DNA of 35,468 nucleotides from positions 1 to 35,468 of the IMG/VR virus record IMGVR_UViG_3300006854_000037; one strand, written 5' to 3'. Shown here piece by piece: positions 16,126 to 24,770 of this stretch (positions are counted from its first letter, which is position 1; each line of letters begins with the position of its first letter). The notes under the pieces were generated by a model. It saw nothing but the letters and a program-made list of their open reading frames with translations, had not been told where the DNA came from and ran no database searches. The stretch comes from a virus. A program made the position numbers and the translations under genes.

Positions 16126-18432
16126 ATGCCTACTCACTACGACAACATAGGTGCTCTCTCCCGCATTGGCGCTATCAAGCCGGCCGACGCGCCGAATCCG
16201 GCGCCGCTCAGCCCTGCGCCCGCGCCGACTCCTGCTGCGCCCGCCGTCAACTACGACCTCACTGGCTATACCGGGGGTCCGCTCAGCGGAGATCAAATGG
16301 CGGCGAGCGTCAAGTACGCGGGCAGCAACCCGACTCTGTGGTACGACGCCTCCAAGTACGACCCGAACAACCTGCTCGCCAGCGTCAACCAGATTAATGG
16401 CCTGTACATGACGCCCGGGACAGAGGGCGGCTTGACTCAAAACTTTGGGGACCGCTCCGTGGAACAGGCGTATAACGCCCCCACTGCGCCGTACATCATC
16501 ACCTCCAACGGAACCAAGAAATTTCTCAGTGGCGACGCAACCAGCGGCTACACGTTCACCGACAACTACAACGACCCCAGCGGAAAGTCTGAGAAGGATC
16601 AGATGGGGGTCACGTACAAGTACGACCCCCGAACGGGCACGGCTATCCCCACAGCGACGCAGGGCTACTATCAGCCGAGCGACTGGGTGAGTCAGTACCG
16701 GCCCATCTTGCAGAATTTGGCCCCGGTGCTCCTGGCGGGCGTGGGCGGTGCGTACGCAGCGGGTGCGGGTGAAGCTGGGGGCGCCGCAGGTGCGACTGAG
16801 CTGAGCGGGATGGATCTCGCCGCGGACGCTGCAGTTGGCACCGGCAACAACATCTCTTACGCGGGCGGCGCATTGGGCGGCGGAGGTGCCGGTGCGGCAG
16901 GCGGCGCAGGTGAAGTGAGCGGGATGGACCTCGCTGCGGATGCAGGCGCGGGGACCGGTAACAACATCTCCTATGCGGGCAGTCAGCTCGGCGGGGCCGG
17001 CGGAGCGACCTCCTCAGTGGCGAACACCGGCTCGGACGCCCACTTCTACAACAACCCCACCGCGGCGGAAGGCGGTCTGGGGAACATGGGCGGCGCGGGG
17101 ACGGCCACTATCCCGACTGTCAACCTGGGCAGCGACCCCACGTTCCTGGACGCGCTCAAGCAGGGCGGCAGCAAGCTCGCGGACTGGGTGGCGAAGAATC
17201 CTCAGCAGGCAGCTGGACTGGCGGGAGCGATAGGCGGGCTGGGCGGTTCCGGCTCCGGGGGCAACGGGGACACCTCTGGGGGCGGCGCCTTGAGCCACGC
17301 CGTCGCGGCTCAGGACATGGGCAAGGCCGCCAAGTACGGCTACACCGGCTTCACGCCCGGCACCTTCACGCCCCGTGCGGGACACTCCCAGCTGAGCAAT
17401 GCGGTCAACGTGAATGACCCCAGCGCAGCGATGTTCGGCGTGGGGCGGACCCCTACTTACTACAAGGTGCCTGGCATGGCGGACGGCGGCAGCGTGGATG
17501 ACGTGAACTTGTGGAGTGGCGACGAGCGCGCCTACCCGAGCGCAGAGCTGCCCGCTGCCTATGCGGACACGCCCGCATCACAGGGCGGCTATCACGACCC
17601 CCAGTACGGGGACAACTCGGACGTGCGTCCGTGGTATGCCCCCGCGACGGACTGGCTCAACAAGCTGGGCAGCGGGGACAAAGGCGCGCAAAAGCAGATG
17701 GTCCTGGGCATGGGCGCCTTGGGCCTGATTGCCAGTTTGCTCAACAAGAACCGCGCCCCGGGGTTCCGCTCCGTGGCGGATATGCAGGCCGGGCTGGGGC
17801 ACAACGCCCCCATGAGCGCCGCTAACCAGGCGCGCATGGACAACTACTTCAACACCCCCGCCGCGCACTACGTACCGCCCCCGGCACCGCAGGTGCTCGT
17901 GGCGCGGGCGGACGGGGGTCGCATCGAGCCCAAGGTGGGCACGCGGGGGCCTGTGCGCACGGGCGGCACGGGGGGCGGGCTCAGCCCCGAGGCGTTGCGG
18001 TTGCTGGCGCAGGCTGAAGGGGGCTCTCCGCAGCCGTCGGGCGTCGGCGCACTGCCGGCCAACCCGGTCACTGACCCCGCCGCAATTACGGCAGCTCGCA
18101 TGCGTTCTGCTGGCTTGGCGCATGGCGGCCAGCCGGGGGGTAGCCCCGTGGTTGAGTTCAACCCTATGGCGCACGGCTCACGCGTGCCGGGGGACGGCCC
18201 AGGGCAGACCGACAGCGTAGCGGCGGCGCTGGCGCCGGGGGAGTACGTGTTCGACGCCGATACGGTGAGCGCGCTCGGGGACGGTAACAACGCCGCGGGC
18301 GCCAACGTGCTGGACCGGTTCCGTGAGCAGCTCCGCGCCCACAAGCGCAGCGCCCCTGTGAGTGACATCCCGCCGCAGGCCAAGAGCCCTCTGGCGTACC
18401 TGGCCGCAGCTAAGCAGAAGGGAGTGAAGTAA
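16126..18432 (+). CDS. Large Gly/Ala-rich internal virion protein with GGxV and APGEYV elements, 768 aa
   Basis: The ATG at 16126 lies one base after the previous stop; an extension upstream overlaps that gene and is rejected. The N-terminus is Pro/Ala-rich. The middle is a flexible Gly/Ala region containing a tandem 38-residue repeat. MADGGSVDDV (17476 onward), RADGGRI (17905 onward) and LAHGGQPG carry the recurring GG motif. The C-terminus contains GQTDSVAAALAPGEYVFDAD followed by VSALGDGNNAAGANVLDRF. I recognise this module (GQSDxxPAxLxxGEYVxxADVVSxLGNGS type) from many virion proteins of marine and soil podoviruses; its function is unknown. A role in DNA ejection or internal capsid is inferred. 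Confidence 0.7.
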   Translation: MPTHYDNIGALSRIGAIKPADAPNPAPLSPAPAPTPAAPAVNYDLTGYTGGPLSGDQMAASVKYAGSNPTLWYDASKYDPNNLLASVNQINGLYMTPGTEGGLTQNFGDRSVEQAYNAPTAPYIITSNGTKKFLSGDATSGYTFTDNYNDPSGKSEKDQMGVTYKYDPRTGTAIPTATQGYYQPSDWVSQYRPILQNLAPVLLAGVGGAYAAGAGEAGGAAGATELSGMDLAADAAVGTGNNISYAGGALGGGGAGAAGGAGEVSGMDLAADAGAGTGNNISYAGSQLGGAGGATSSVANTGSDAHFYNNPTAAEGGLGNMGGAGTATIPTVNLGSDPTFLDALKQGGSKLADWVAKNPQQAAGLAGAIGGLGGSGSGGNGDTSGGGALSHAVAAQDMGKAAKYGYTGFTPGTFTPRAGHSQLSNAVNVNDPSAAMFGVGRTPTYYKVPGMADGGSVDDVNLWSGDERAYPSAELPAAYADTPASQGGYHDPQYGDNSDVRPWYAPATDWLNKLGSGDKGAQKQMVLGMGALGLIASLLNKNRAPGFRSVADMQAGLGHNAPMSAANQARMDNYFNTPAAHYVPPPAPQVLVARADGGRIEPKVGTRGPVRTGGTGGGLSPEALRLLAQAEGGSPQPSGVGALPANPVTDPAAITAARMRSAGLAHGGQPGGSPVVEFNPMAHGSRVPGDGPGQTDSVAAALAPGEYVFDADTVSALGDGNNAAGANVLDRFREQLRAHKRSAPVSDIPPQAKSPLAYLAAAKQKGVK
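16798..16998 (+). repeat. Tandem repeat, period 114 bp, inside the 768-aa virion gene
   Basis: Two copies (16798-16884 and 16912-16998) encode E(L/V)SGMDLAADAxxGTGNNISYAGxxLGG, separated by a Gly/Ala linker. The DNA copies differ mainly at third codon positions. This is an old in-frame duplication retained as protein. Confidence 0.85.
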
Positions 18433-18433
18433 C

Positions 18434-19456
18434 ATGGCGCTGGACTTCTTGACCTCGGGCACGCCCGCGGCTAGCAACACCAACCAGGCGTCCTCGACGA
18501 CGCTGCCGGACTGGTACAACGCCTACATCCAGGGGCTGGCCGCCAAGGGGGCGGATGTGGCCAGCACGCCTTACCAGGCGTACCCGGGCCAGCGTCTGGC
18601 GGACTTCAACGACGACCAGATGAAGTCCTTCCAGCAGGTTCGGGACATGCAGGGCAGCTGGCAACCAACGCTCGACAAGGCTACCGGCGCGTTGACGCAA
18701 GCACAGACGGGCTTGGGCGCCGTGCCGGGCTTCGGTACCGCGGCCACCTCCGCGGTGAGCGGCCCCGCGCAGGGCTGGACGGATGCGGGCACGGCGGCTA
18801 AGTACATGAGCCCGTACACGCAGAGCGTGGTGGATGAGATCGGGCGGCTGGGCAACCGGAACCTGATGGAGAACATCATTCCCAACGTGGAGAGCAACTT
18901 CGTGGGCTCGGGTCAATTCGGCTCCTCCCGCAACGCGGACATCCTGGGGCGCGCGGTGCGCAGCGCGCAGGACGACATCACCGGGCAGCAGTCCACCGCG
19001 CTACAGGCGGGCTATACGGGTGCAATGGGCCAGTTCAACGCCGACGCCGCCCGGGCGCAGCAGCAAGAGCAGCTTCAGGCGACCACCAACCTGGGGGCCG
19101 GCAACCTCGCCGTGACTGGAGCCAACGCGGGTACTAACGTGGGGGGCGCGTTGGGGCAGGTCGCCAATCAGCAACAGCAACAGCAGGTGGCAGACGCCAC
19201 GGCGCTGGGCTCAATCGGCGGGCAGCAACAACAGTTGGAGCAGACAGGGTTCAACACGTCATACCAGGACTTCCTGAACCAACAGGGCTGGGACTGGTCT
19301 CAGCTGGGCAAGCTGCAGGGGCTCGTCTCTGGGGCGCAGCTGCCGACGAGCACCAGCGCTTCGAGCAGCACCGCGCAGACCCCCGCGGGCACCTCCCCCC
19401 TTCAGTGGCTCAGCGCACTCGGCGGGCTTTACAATTCGTTCAACTCCGGGGGTTGA
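18434..19456 (+). CDS. Internal virion / ejection-type protein, 340 aa
   Basis: A GGGAG site precedes the ATG at 18434. The N-terminal block (LPDWYNAYIQGLAAKGADVA, then YQAYPGQRLADFNDDQ and FQQVRDMQGSWQPTLDKAT) is a pattern I recognise from podovirus virion proteins encoded after tail-hub genes. The central part (VESNFVGSGQFGSSRNADIL) leads into a Gln/Ala-rich helical region with a run of six Gln (about 19171-19188). It has no catalytic motif. It is probably one of the proteins that leave the head with the DNA and build a channel, as P22 gp7, gp20 and gp16 do. The specific equivalence is not claimed. Confidence 0.65.
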   Translation: MALDFLTSGTPAASNTNQASSTTLPDWYNAYIQGLAAKGADVASTPYQAYPGQRLADFNDDQMKSFQQVRDMQGSWQPTLDKATGALTQAQTGLGAVPGFGTAATSAVSGPAQGWTDAGTAAKYMSPYTQSVVDEIGRLGNRNLMENIIPNVESNFVGSGQFGSSRNADILGRAVRSAQDDITGQQSTALQAGYTGAMGQFNADAARAQQQEQLQATTNLGAGNLAVTGANAGTNVGGALGQVANQQQQQQVADATALGSIGGQQQQLEQTGFNTSYQDFLNQQGWDWSQLGKLQGLVSGAQLPTSTSASSSTAQTPAGTSPLQWLSALGGLYNSFNSGG

Positions 19457-19459
19457 TTC

Positions 19460-21046
19460 ATGGCGGACCAGAGCGACGGTGGCGGTGCGCTGAGCTTGTT
19501 CAGCGGGCCGGCGCTGCCCGGCACGGACATGATCGAGCAGATGGCGCAGCGGCCCATGCTGCCGGAAAACCAGAAGTGGCTCCGGTTCACGGAGGGCATG
19601 CTGAAGCCGGGGCAGAGCTACGGCGGTGCGTTGAGCAGCGCCATCGGCGGGTACGCGGGCTCGCAGGAGAAAGAGGCGGAGCTTCAGTCCAAGTACATCC
19701 CGCTGATTGCGCAGGCGTTGCTTCAGCGGCAGATGCAGTCGCTTCAGATTCAACAGAGCCAGACCAAGCTGATGGGCGAGTGGGACAGCACGCTCACCAA
19801 CGCCGCCACCAACCTCCTCGCGCAGCAGGGGCCGATCACCCACCAGGACCTCATCGGCGCTATCAGCGCCCCCGTGCAGCAGGGCCTGGTGCCGCCGCAG
19901 ATGGCTCTACGATGGTTACAGAACGCCCCGGGTGACCCCGCGGCGTTGCGCCCCTACCTGACGCAGAAGATGGCGGGGGCGCAGAATCCGGAGGCGAAGT
20001 TCAAGAGCCTGACCCCGCAGATCGAATACAAGGACACCGGCTCGGGCATCCAGCCCGTGAACGTCAACGCCATGAGCGGCCCCACGCCGCTCGGCCCCGT
20101 GAACGCGCCTCAGGTGGGCAAGACACTCTCCCCCGCGGAAGCGGTGAAGATCGAGGAGACGCCCCACGGCAAGATGGTCGTGAGCTACGTCACAGGTAAG
20201 TCCGCCCCTGTGGGTACGCCGGACGCCGCCGCCATTATCCGGGAAACCCAAGGGCTGCTCGCCGCGGGGCCGGGCGGGGCGGCTCAGCCCCCGGTAGGCG
20301 GCGCCCCCACGCGCTCCCTGGAGTTGAACCCTGCTATGGAAAAGGCCAATGTGGCCAGCGCGGAGGACTTTGCGAAGGAGCAAGCCGCGCTCAACTCCCG
20401 GGTGGACGCGTTGCAGGACGTTCAGATGCGGCTGGGCAAGCTGCGGGAGTTGCAGACGCAATTCCGCTCCGGCGCTACGTCCGAGGTGCGCGCCACCGCT
20501 GCGGCCTACGCTAAGGACATCGCCTCCCTCTTCGGCATGCCGAAGATGGCGCAGGGCCTGGCGGACGGCATTGCGCAGGGCAAGCTCGAGGCGCTTCAGG
20601 AGTTCCAGAAACTCGCCGTTCAAGGGGCGATGGAGAACCTCAAGAGCGCCATGGCGAGCAGCACGGGTACGCAGGCGGGGCGGCTCACCCAGGCCGAATT
20701 CGGCATCTTCCAGAAGAACAGTCCCAGCATCGCGATGGATCCCAACGCGATGGAGGCGATGTTCAACTTTGCAACGGAGCAGTACAAGCGTGCGCTACAG
20801 ATGCAAAAGTTCTATGCCGACCAACGGTCTCAGGGCGTACCCCTTCATCAGATTCCTGTCAACTGGAATCAGCAGCTCGCTGCGGAGGGCCAAGCACCTA
20901 AGAACGTCACGGGTGCCGCTCAGGGCGCGCGGCAGCCCTTCAGGGCACCGGCTCCCGCTGCCCCGTCGGCTCAACGGGCCACCAGTCTTAGTGGGAAGCC
21001 GATCAAGCTAAACCCCCAGACCGGGATGTGGGAGTATGAGGAGTGA
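19460..21046 (+). CDS. Internal virion / ejection-type protein, 528 aa
   Basis: The ATG at 19460 follows the previous stop by 3 bases. The first 90 residues contain Gly-rich MADQSDGGGALSLFSGPALP and LKPGQSYGGALSSAIGGYAG. A Gln-rich helical part follows (LIAQALLQRQMQSLQIQQSQ). The centre is Pro/Gly-rich. Residues 290-440 are mostly helical, with ALNSRVDALQDVQMRLGKLR likely coiled coil. The C-terminus ends in SGKPIKLNPQTGMWEYEE. No enzyme motif is seen. Its size, order and texture fit a DNA-ejection protein. Confidence 0.65.
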   Translation: MADQSDGGGALSLFSGPALPGTDMIEQMAQRPMLPENQKWLRFTEGMLKPGQSYGGALSSAIGGYAGSQEKEAELQSKYIPLIAQALLQRQMQSLQIQQSQTKLMGEWDSTLTNAATNLLAQQGPITHQDLIGAISAPVQQGLVPPQMALRWLQNAPGDPAALRPYLTQKMAGAQNPEAKFKSLTPQIEYKDTGSGIQPVNVNAMSGPTPLGPVNAPQVGKTLSPAEAVKIEETPHGKMVVSYVTGKSAPVGTPDAAAIIRETQGLLAAGPGGAAQPPVGGAPTRSLELNPAMEKANVASAEDFAKEQAALNSRVDALQDVQMRLGKLRELQTQFRSGATSEVRATAAAYAKDIASLFGMPKMAQGLADGIAQGKLEALQEFQKLAVQGAMENLKSAMASSTGTQAGRLTQAEFGIFQKNSPSIAMDPNAMEAMFNFATEQYKRALQMQKFYADQRSQGVPLHQIPVNWNQQLAAEGQAPKNVTGAAQGARQPFRAPAPAAPSAQRATSLSGKPIKLNPQTGMWEYEE

Positions 21047-21050
21047 CGCC

Positions 21051-22910
21051 ATGGGCAACGCTGTAACGCTGTCGGACCTCCCACTCGAGCTGCGCGCGCA
21101 GTACAGCGCGAACAGCGCACCCATGACCGCATTCCGCGCTCAGCTGGAAAAGGATCACGGGCTGGCGCCTGGCGCGCTCGGCACTGCGAAGCTCGACGTG
21201 CAGCCGGGTACGGACCTGACCGGAATGTATCAGGCTATCGCCGCGGACATGGGCAAGGAGGCGCAGGCTAAGCGCGCTAAGCTGGAAGCTCAGCAAGCCG
21301 CAGACGCTAAGCTCTACAACCCCACCACGGGCGACTACGAAATTCACGGGCTGAAGATCCCCGCCTGGGCAGGTAACGCGCTCGCGGGAGCGGGTAAGTC
21401 CGTGGCGGACACGGGGCGTGGGTTGGCACAGCTGTTCGGCGCGGACAACCAGGCCGCCATCGATGAGGCAGCGCACCTGGACGAGCCGTTGATGCGCACG
21501 GGGGCGGGCCTGACGGGATACCTCGGCGGTACGCTGGGCACGATGGCCATCCCCGGCAGCGCGGTCACTAAGGCGCTCCCCATCACAACTACGGGGGTCA
21601 AGGGTGTCCCCGCGGCAGCCATCGTAGGCGCTGGCCTAGGCGCTACTCAACCGGTCGAGACGGGCGCCTCCCGCACGGGGCAGGCGATACTCGGCGCCGT
21701 GGCGGGGGGCGCAGGCCAGGCGGTTGGTGCCGGGCTTAGCGCCGCGGCGCGCCCCGCGGCTCAGGCCGCTGACGCGGTGACGCAGGCGGCTGTGCGCCGA
21801 GCCTCCGCGCTGGGCATCCCGCTCACCGCAGCTCAGATCAGTGACAACCCCGCGCTGAAGGGCGTGACGGACCTACTCGCCACGTTGCCCTTGAGTGGCG
21901 CGGACAAGGCCTCCGGAGCTCAGCAGAAAGCGTTCAACCGGGCGCTGGCCGCGTCAGTGGGTGCGGACACGGACGAGCCGCTCCTCGCGGTACGGGCGGG
22001 GCGCAAGAACCTGAGCGACGCCTACGACGCCGTCAAGTCCCGCAACGCGCTCCAGCTTGAGCCGTGGCACGTGGACGCGCTCACGGACGAGATCAACAAC
22101 TACGCCGCCAACGGGCTTAGCACCACTAAGCCCACTACGGTGAAGAACCTAAAGTCGCTCCGTGATCAGATCGTCACCCAGGCCGACGAGGAGGGCAAGC
22201 TCACCGGGGAGCAGTACAAGACGATGCGTTCTCGTATAGGGGAGTATGAGCAGCGGCAGAACGCCGCGGGCGGCGACCCCGACTACCAGAAGGCGCTCGG
22301 CAGCTTCAAGGCCACGCTGGACCAGGCGTTCAAGAGTGGGCTGAGCCCTGAGGACGCCGCGCTGCTGGCACAGACTGACCGCCAGTGGGCCAACCTCAAG
22401 ACGTTGGAGAAGATTGCGCCCGTCACCCCGGGTGGAGACTTCGACTTCAACGCGCTCGCGCGTCAGGTGACCTCTAAGCAGGTCGGGAACACTGCGCAGC
22501 GCAACGCATTTCTGTACTCACAAGGCGACCAGACACTCCCCGACCTGGCCCGCATCGGTCAGATGCTGGGGCGCACCAACCCCACGGCGAACCCGGGCCT
22601 GGTGGACCTGGCAAAGCGCGCGGGGCGCGGGGCGGTGCGTCTTGGGGCGGCGCCTACGGTGGGGCTGGGGTACTACTCACTGCAAAACCACGACGACCCC
22701 TCGGCGGCTGCGCTGAGGGCTGCGATGCTCACGGGGTTGACGGTGGGCGGGGGTCGGGCGTTGAGCGCCGGGCTGCGCAGCCGGGCGTTTGCTGAAGGGA
22801 TGCCACGTCTCGGTGCTCTCGGGCAAGCCGCACAAGCCTACCCACAGGCGGGGGTGGGTGCGTTAAATACGGCACTCCGAGGGCTCGGAGACGGCTCGGA
22901 GGGCCAGTAA
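21051..22910 (+). CDS. Internal virion / ejection-type protein with hydrophobic Gly-rich segment, 619 aa
   Basis: The ATG at 21051 is preferred over the one at 21036 because GAGGAG lies 7-8 bases before it; that ribosome site is inside the end of the preceding gene. Residues 100-245 are hydrophobic and Gly/Ala-rich (IPAWAGNALAGAGKSVADTG, GLTGYLGGTLGTMAIPGS, ILGAVAGGAGQAVGAGLSAA), suggesting segments able to enter a membrane. Residues 245-470 are helical and charged. A second glycine-rich hydrophobic stretch follows near residue 560. The amphipathic layout fits an ejection protein that lines a channel across the host envelope. Confidence 0.65.
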   Translation: MGNAVTLSDLPLELRAQYSANSAPMTAFRAQLEKDHGLAPGALGTAKLDVQPGTDLTGMYQAIAADMGKEAQAKRAKLEAQQAADAKLYNPTTGDYEIHGLKIPAWAGNALAGAGKSVADTGRGLAQLFGADNQAAIDEAAHLDEPLMRTGAGLTGYLGGTLGTMAIPGSAVTKALPITTTGVKGVPAAAIVGAGLGATQPVETGASRTGQAILGAVAGGAGQAVGAGLSAAARPAAQAADAVTQAAVRRASALGIPLTAAQISDNPALKGVTDLLATLPLSGADKASGAQQKAFNRALAASVGADTDEPLLAVRAGRKNLSDAYDAVKSRNALQLEPWHVDALTDEINNYAANGLSTTKPTTVKNLKSLRDQIVTQADEEGKLTGEQYKTMRSRIGEYEQRQNAAGGDPDYQKALGSFKATLDQAFKSGLSPEDAALLAQTDRQWANLKTLEKIAPVTPGGDFDFNALARQVTSKQVGNTAQRNAFLYSQGDQTLPDLARIGQMLGRTNPTANPGLVDLAKRAGRGAVRLGAAPTVGLGYYSLQNHDDPSAAALRAAMLTGLTVGGGRALSAGLRSRAFAEGMPRLGALGQAAQAYPQAGVGALNTALRGLGDGSEGQ

Positions 22911-23915
22911 GTGGGCGCGTTGACCGCGTTGTTTGAGGCGTTGGCGGCTAAGTCAGCTGAGGGGGCCGGCGGTAAGGCAGTGGACGCGGTGGGCAACACG
23001 TTCATGCGCGGCGCCGAGCTGCCGGGGACGTTCCAGCGGGGTAAGGAGTTTGCGAAGACCCCCGAGGGCCTAGCCGCGCAGTTCGACTGGTCCGTCCCGC
23101 AGCGTCGCTCCGACGGGGTCACCATCTACAAGGACCCCAATAGCGACGCCAACGTCTACCTGTTTGCGCAGAACTACGCCGAGCTGCTCAAGAAGGACGC
23201 TGAGCTGCGCAAGCGTCTGGGGTTGCAGGAGGGCACTACTTACAGCCCCTTCATTGACCGCGGCGACCTCCCGCAGGACGCTACGTATTACACAATCGGG
23301 GCGGGGCGCCTGGCCCAGGGCTCCGGTGCGGGCACGCGCGCCTACCCGGCTATCTACGGGGACATCCTGAACAACCCCAACGCGGTGAACATTAAGGACG
23401 GCCTGACGGGCGTCAACGAGTACCGCAACAACTACAACCTCGCCTCGGCTATCATGCGCCGCCCTGACGCCGGGGAGCGCCTACTCACCAGCCCGGAACA
23501 GTTCAGGAACGTGCTCGCGGACCCCGCCGCGCTGCGCACCGCCGCGCCGGAGACCCAGGTGGGCGCACTTCAGACCGAGGGCGCGCTGCAGACCCTTCAG
23601 CGTCTACTCGCTGCTACGACGGACAAGGCCACGCCGGAGGCGTTGCGCGCCCGGCTGGGCAACCTCACGTTCAGCAGCGACATGAGCCCCGCGGACCTGA
23701 ACGCGGCCTATGCGGCGGTGAAGGCGAGTAACAGCGCCGCGCTGAAGTCCACCGGCCCGGGCGCGCTGCGCAAGCTCGGCATTACGAGCGACGCGCTACA
23801 GGGCCGGGACGTGAACCCCGCGGCGTTCAAGGGGCTCGAGTTCAGCCACGGGGGCGCCCTGCGTAAGACCTCACCCGCTGCGTCAGTCCGCCGCGGTGGC
23901 GTGCAGCGGCGCTAG
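22911..23915 (+). CDS. Virion protein with polyvalent-protein-like segment, 334 aa
   Basis: The GTG at 22911 directly follows the previous stop. Residues 105-190 contain GTTYSPFIDRGDLPQDATYY, then GAGRLAQGSGAGTRAYPAIY and GLTGVNEYRNNYNLASAIMR. From memory, this resembles a segment in large polyvalent phage proteins and in internal virion proteins. The C-terminus carries FSHGGAL (23841 onward) and RRGGV, the recurring motif. The last 33 bases overlap the convergent deacetylase-fold gene on the other strand. The function is not assigned; a virion or injected protein is likely from context. Confidence 0.6.
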   Translation: MGALTALFEALAAKSAEGAGGKAVDAVGNTFMRGAELPGTFQRGKEFAKTPEGLAAQFDWSVPQRRSDGVTIYKDPNSDANVYLFAQNYAELLKKDAELRKRLGLQEGTTYSPFIDRGDLPQDATYYTIGAGRLAQGSGAGTRAYPAIYGDILNNPNAVNIKDGLTGVNEYRNNYNLASAIMRRPDAGERLLTSPEQFRNVLADPAALRTAAPETQVGALQTEGALQTLQRLLAATTDKATPEALRARLGNLTFSSDMSPADLNAAYAAVKASNSAALKSTGPGALRKLGITSDALQGRDVNPAAFKGLEFSHGGALRKTSPAASVRRGGVQRR

Positions 23916-24770
23916 CTCGGGGCTGGCGTAGACCACCTGCGCGGTCTTCATCGTGCGCATGTGCAGGTGAACGGTCCGCGCGCCGTTGTACCCGCCCGCG
24001 AAGTTGAAGACGCAGGGGAGGTTGTTGTTCGCGCAGTGTTGGAAAACCAGCATGTCTCGCGCCTCCCAGCCGTAGTCGTCCAGATAGCCCGCGCCGTAGG
24101 GGTCCTCCTTGTGCGCGTCGGCGCCGGCCTGGTACAGCACCAGGTCCCACTGACGCTCACGCAGCGCGCCCTTAATGCTCATCTCCCACACCACGGGGCT
24201 GATGCTGTGCCGACCCTCCCCGCGGTGCGTCAGGTTGACGATGCCCGCGAGCCCCATGCGTTCGATGATGTCGTCGGTGCCGTTGCCGTAGTGGGCGTCG
24301 CCGTCGATGACCAGCACGTTCTTAAGCGCGCCGGGGTTGTGTACGCGGTAGTCTTGCACCGCGAGCAGGAGCCCGTTGAAGGTGCAATAGCCCGCGGACT
24401 CCGCCCATCCTGCGTGATGGAACCCGCTCACGGGGGCGCAGATGATGTCTCGGCCCTGGGCCTTCACCGCCTGCCGTACCGCCTCCACCATGACGCCGCA
24501 GGAGAGCATCGCGTGCTCCACCGGGGTGCCCGGCTGGAAGCCCTCCAGCTTAGCAAAGCCGTCCAGACGGCGCCCCTTCAGCACGCCGTCTGCGTGGTGC
24601 GGAGAGTGCGCGAGGTACAGCTGAGGGTGCGCGAGCGCGTGGGCGTCAATGATCTTGCCCTTGTGGTGCGGCAGAAAGACGTTCATTACCGCGCTAGACT
24701 TAGACAAGCTGATGCGTTTGTCCTGCGCGTAGGACGCCAGGTGAGGAATCCAGACGACGTGGAGGCTCAT
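23883..24770 (-). CDS. Histone-deacetylase-fold Zn amidohydrolase, 295 aa
   Basis: AAGGAG lies 5 bases before the ATG at 24770, and the ATG overlaps the previous stop (ATGA). The arginase/deacetylase active site appears complete: the His-His dyad in SGFHHAGWAES (H118, H119), GYCTFNGLLLAV, DGDAHYGNGT (D156, D158, H160), YQAGADAHKEDPYG (D218) and AGGYN (Y261). Zn ligands are expected to be D158, H160 and D218, with Y261 completing the oxyanion site. The family removes acetyl or related acyl groups from lysine, polyamines or other amines. The substrate here is unknown. Last gene of a putative DNA-hypermodification operon that also encodes two GNATs. Candidates are an acetylated DNA base or nucleotide, acetyl-polyamine, or an acetylated protein. 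Confidence 0.85.
   Translation of the reverse strand: MSLHVVWIPHLASYAQDKRISLSKSSAVMNVFLPHHKGKIIDAHALAHPQLYLAHSPHHADGVLKGRRLDGFAKLEGFQPGTPVEHAMLSCGVMVEAVRQAVKAQGRDIICAPVSGFHHAGWAESAGYCTFNGLLLAVQDYRVHNPGALKNVLVIDGDAHYGNGTDDIIERMGLAGIVNLTHRGEGRHSISPVVWEMSIKGALRERQWDLVLYQAGADAHKEDPYGAGYLDDYGWEARDMLVFQHCANNNLPCVFNFAGGYNGARTVHLHMRTMKTAQVVYASPELAPLHATAAD

Noticed and set aside
19171-19188. CAG/CAA run as a possible microsatellite or phase-variable tract
   Set aside because: It encodes a short poly-Gln within a Gln-rich protein region using mixed codons. There is no sign of frame-altering unit length.
23889-23911. CGCCGC/GCGGCG hairpin at the convergent gene ends
   Set aside because: The stem is only 6 bp, lies in coding sequence of both genes and has no U-tract on either strand, so I do not call a terminator.
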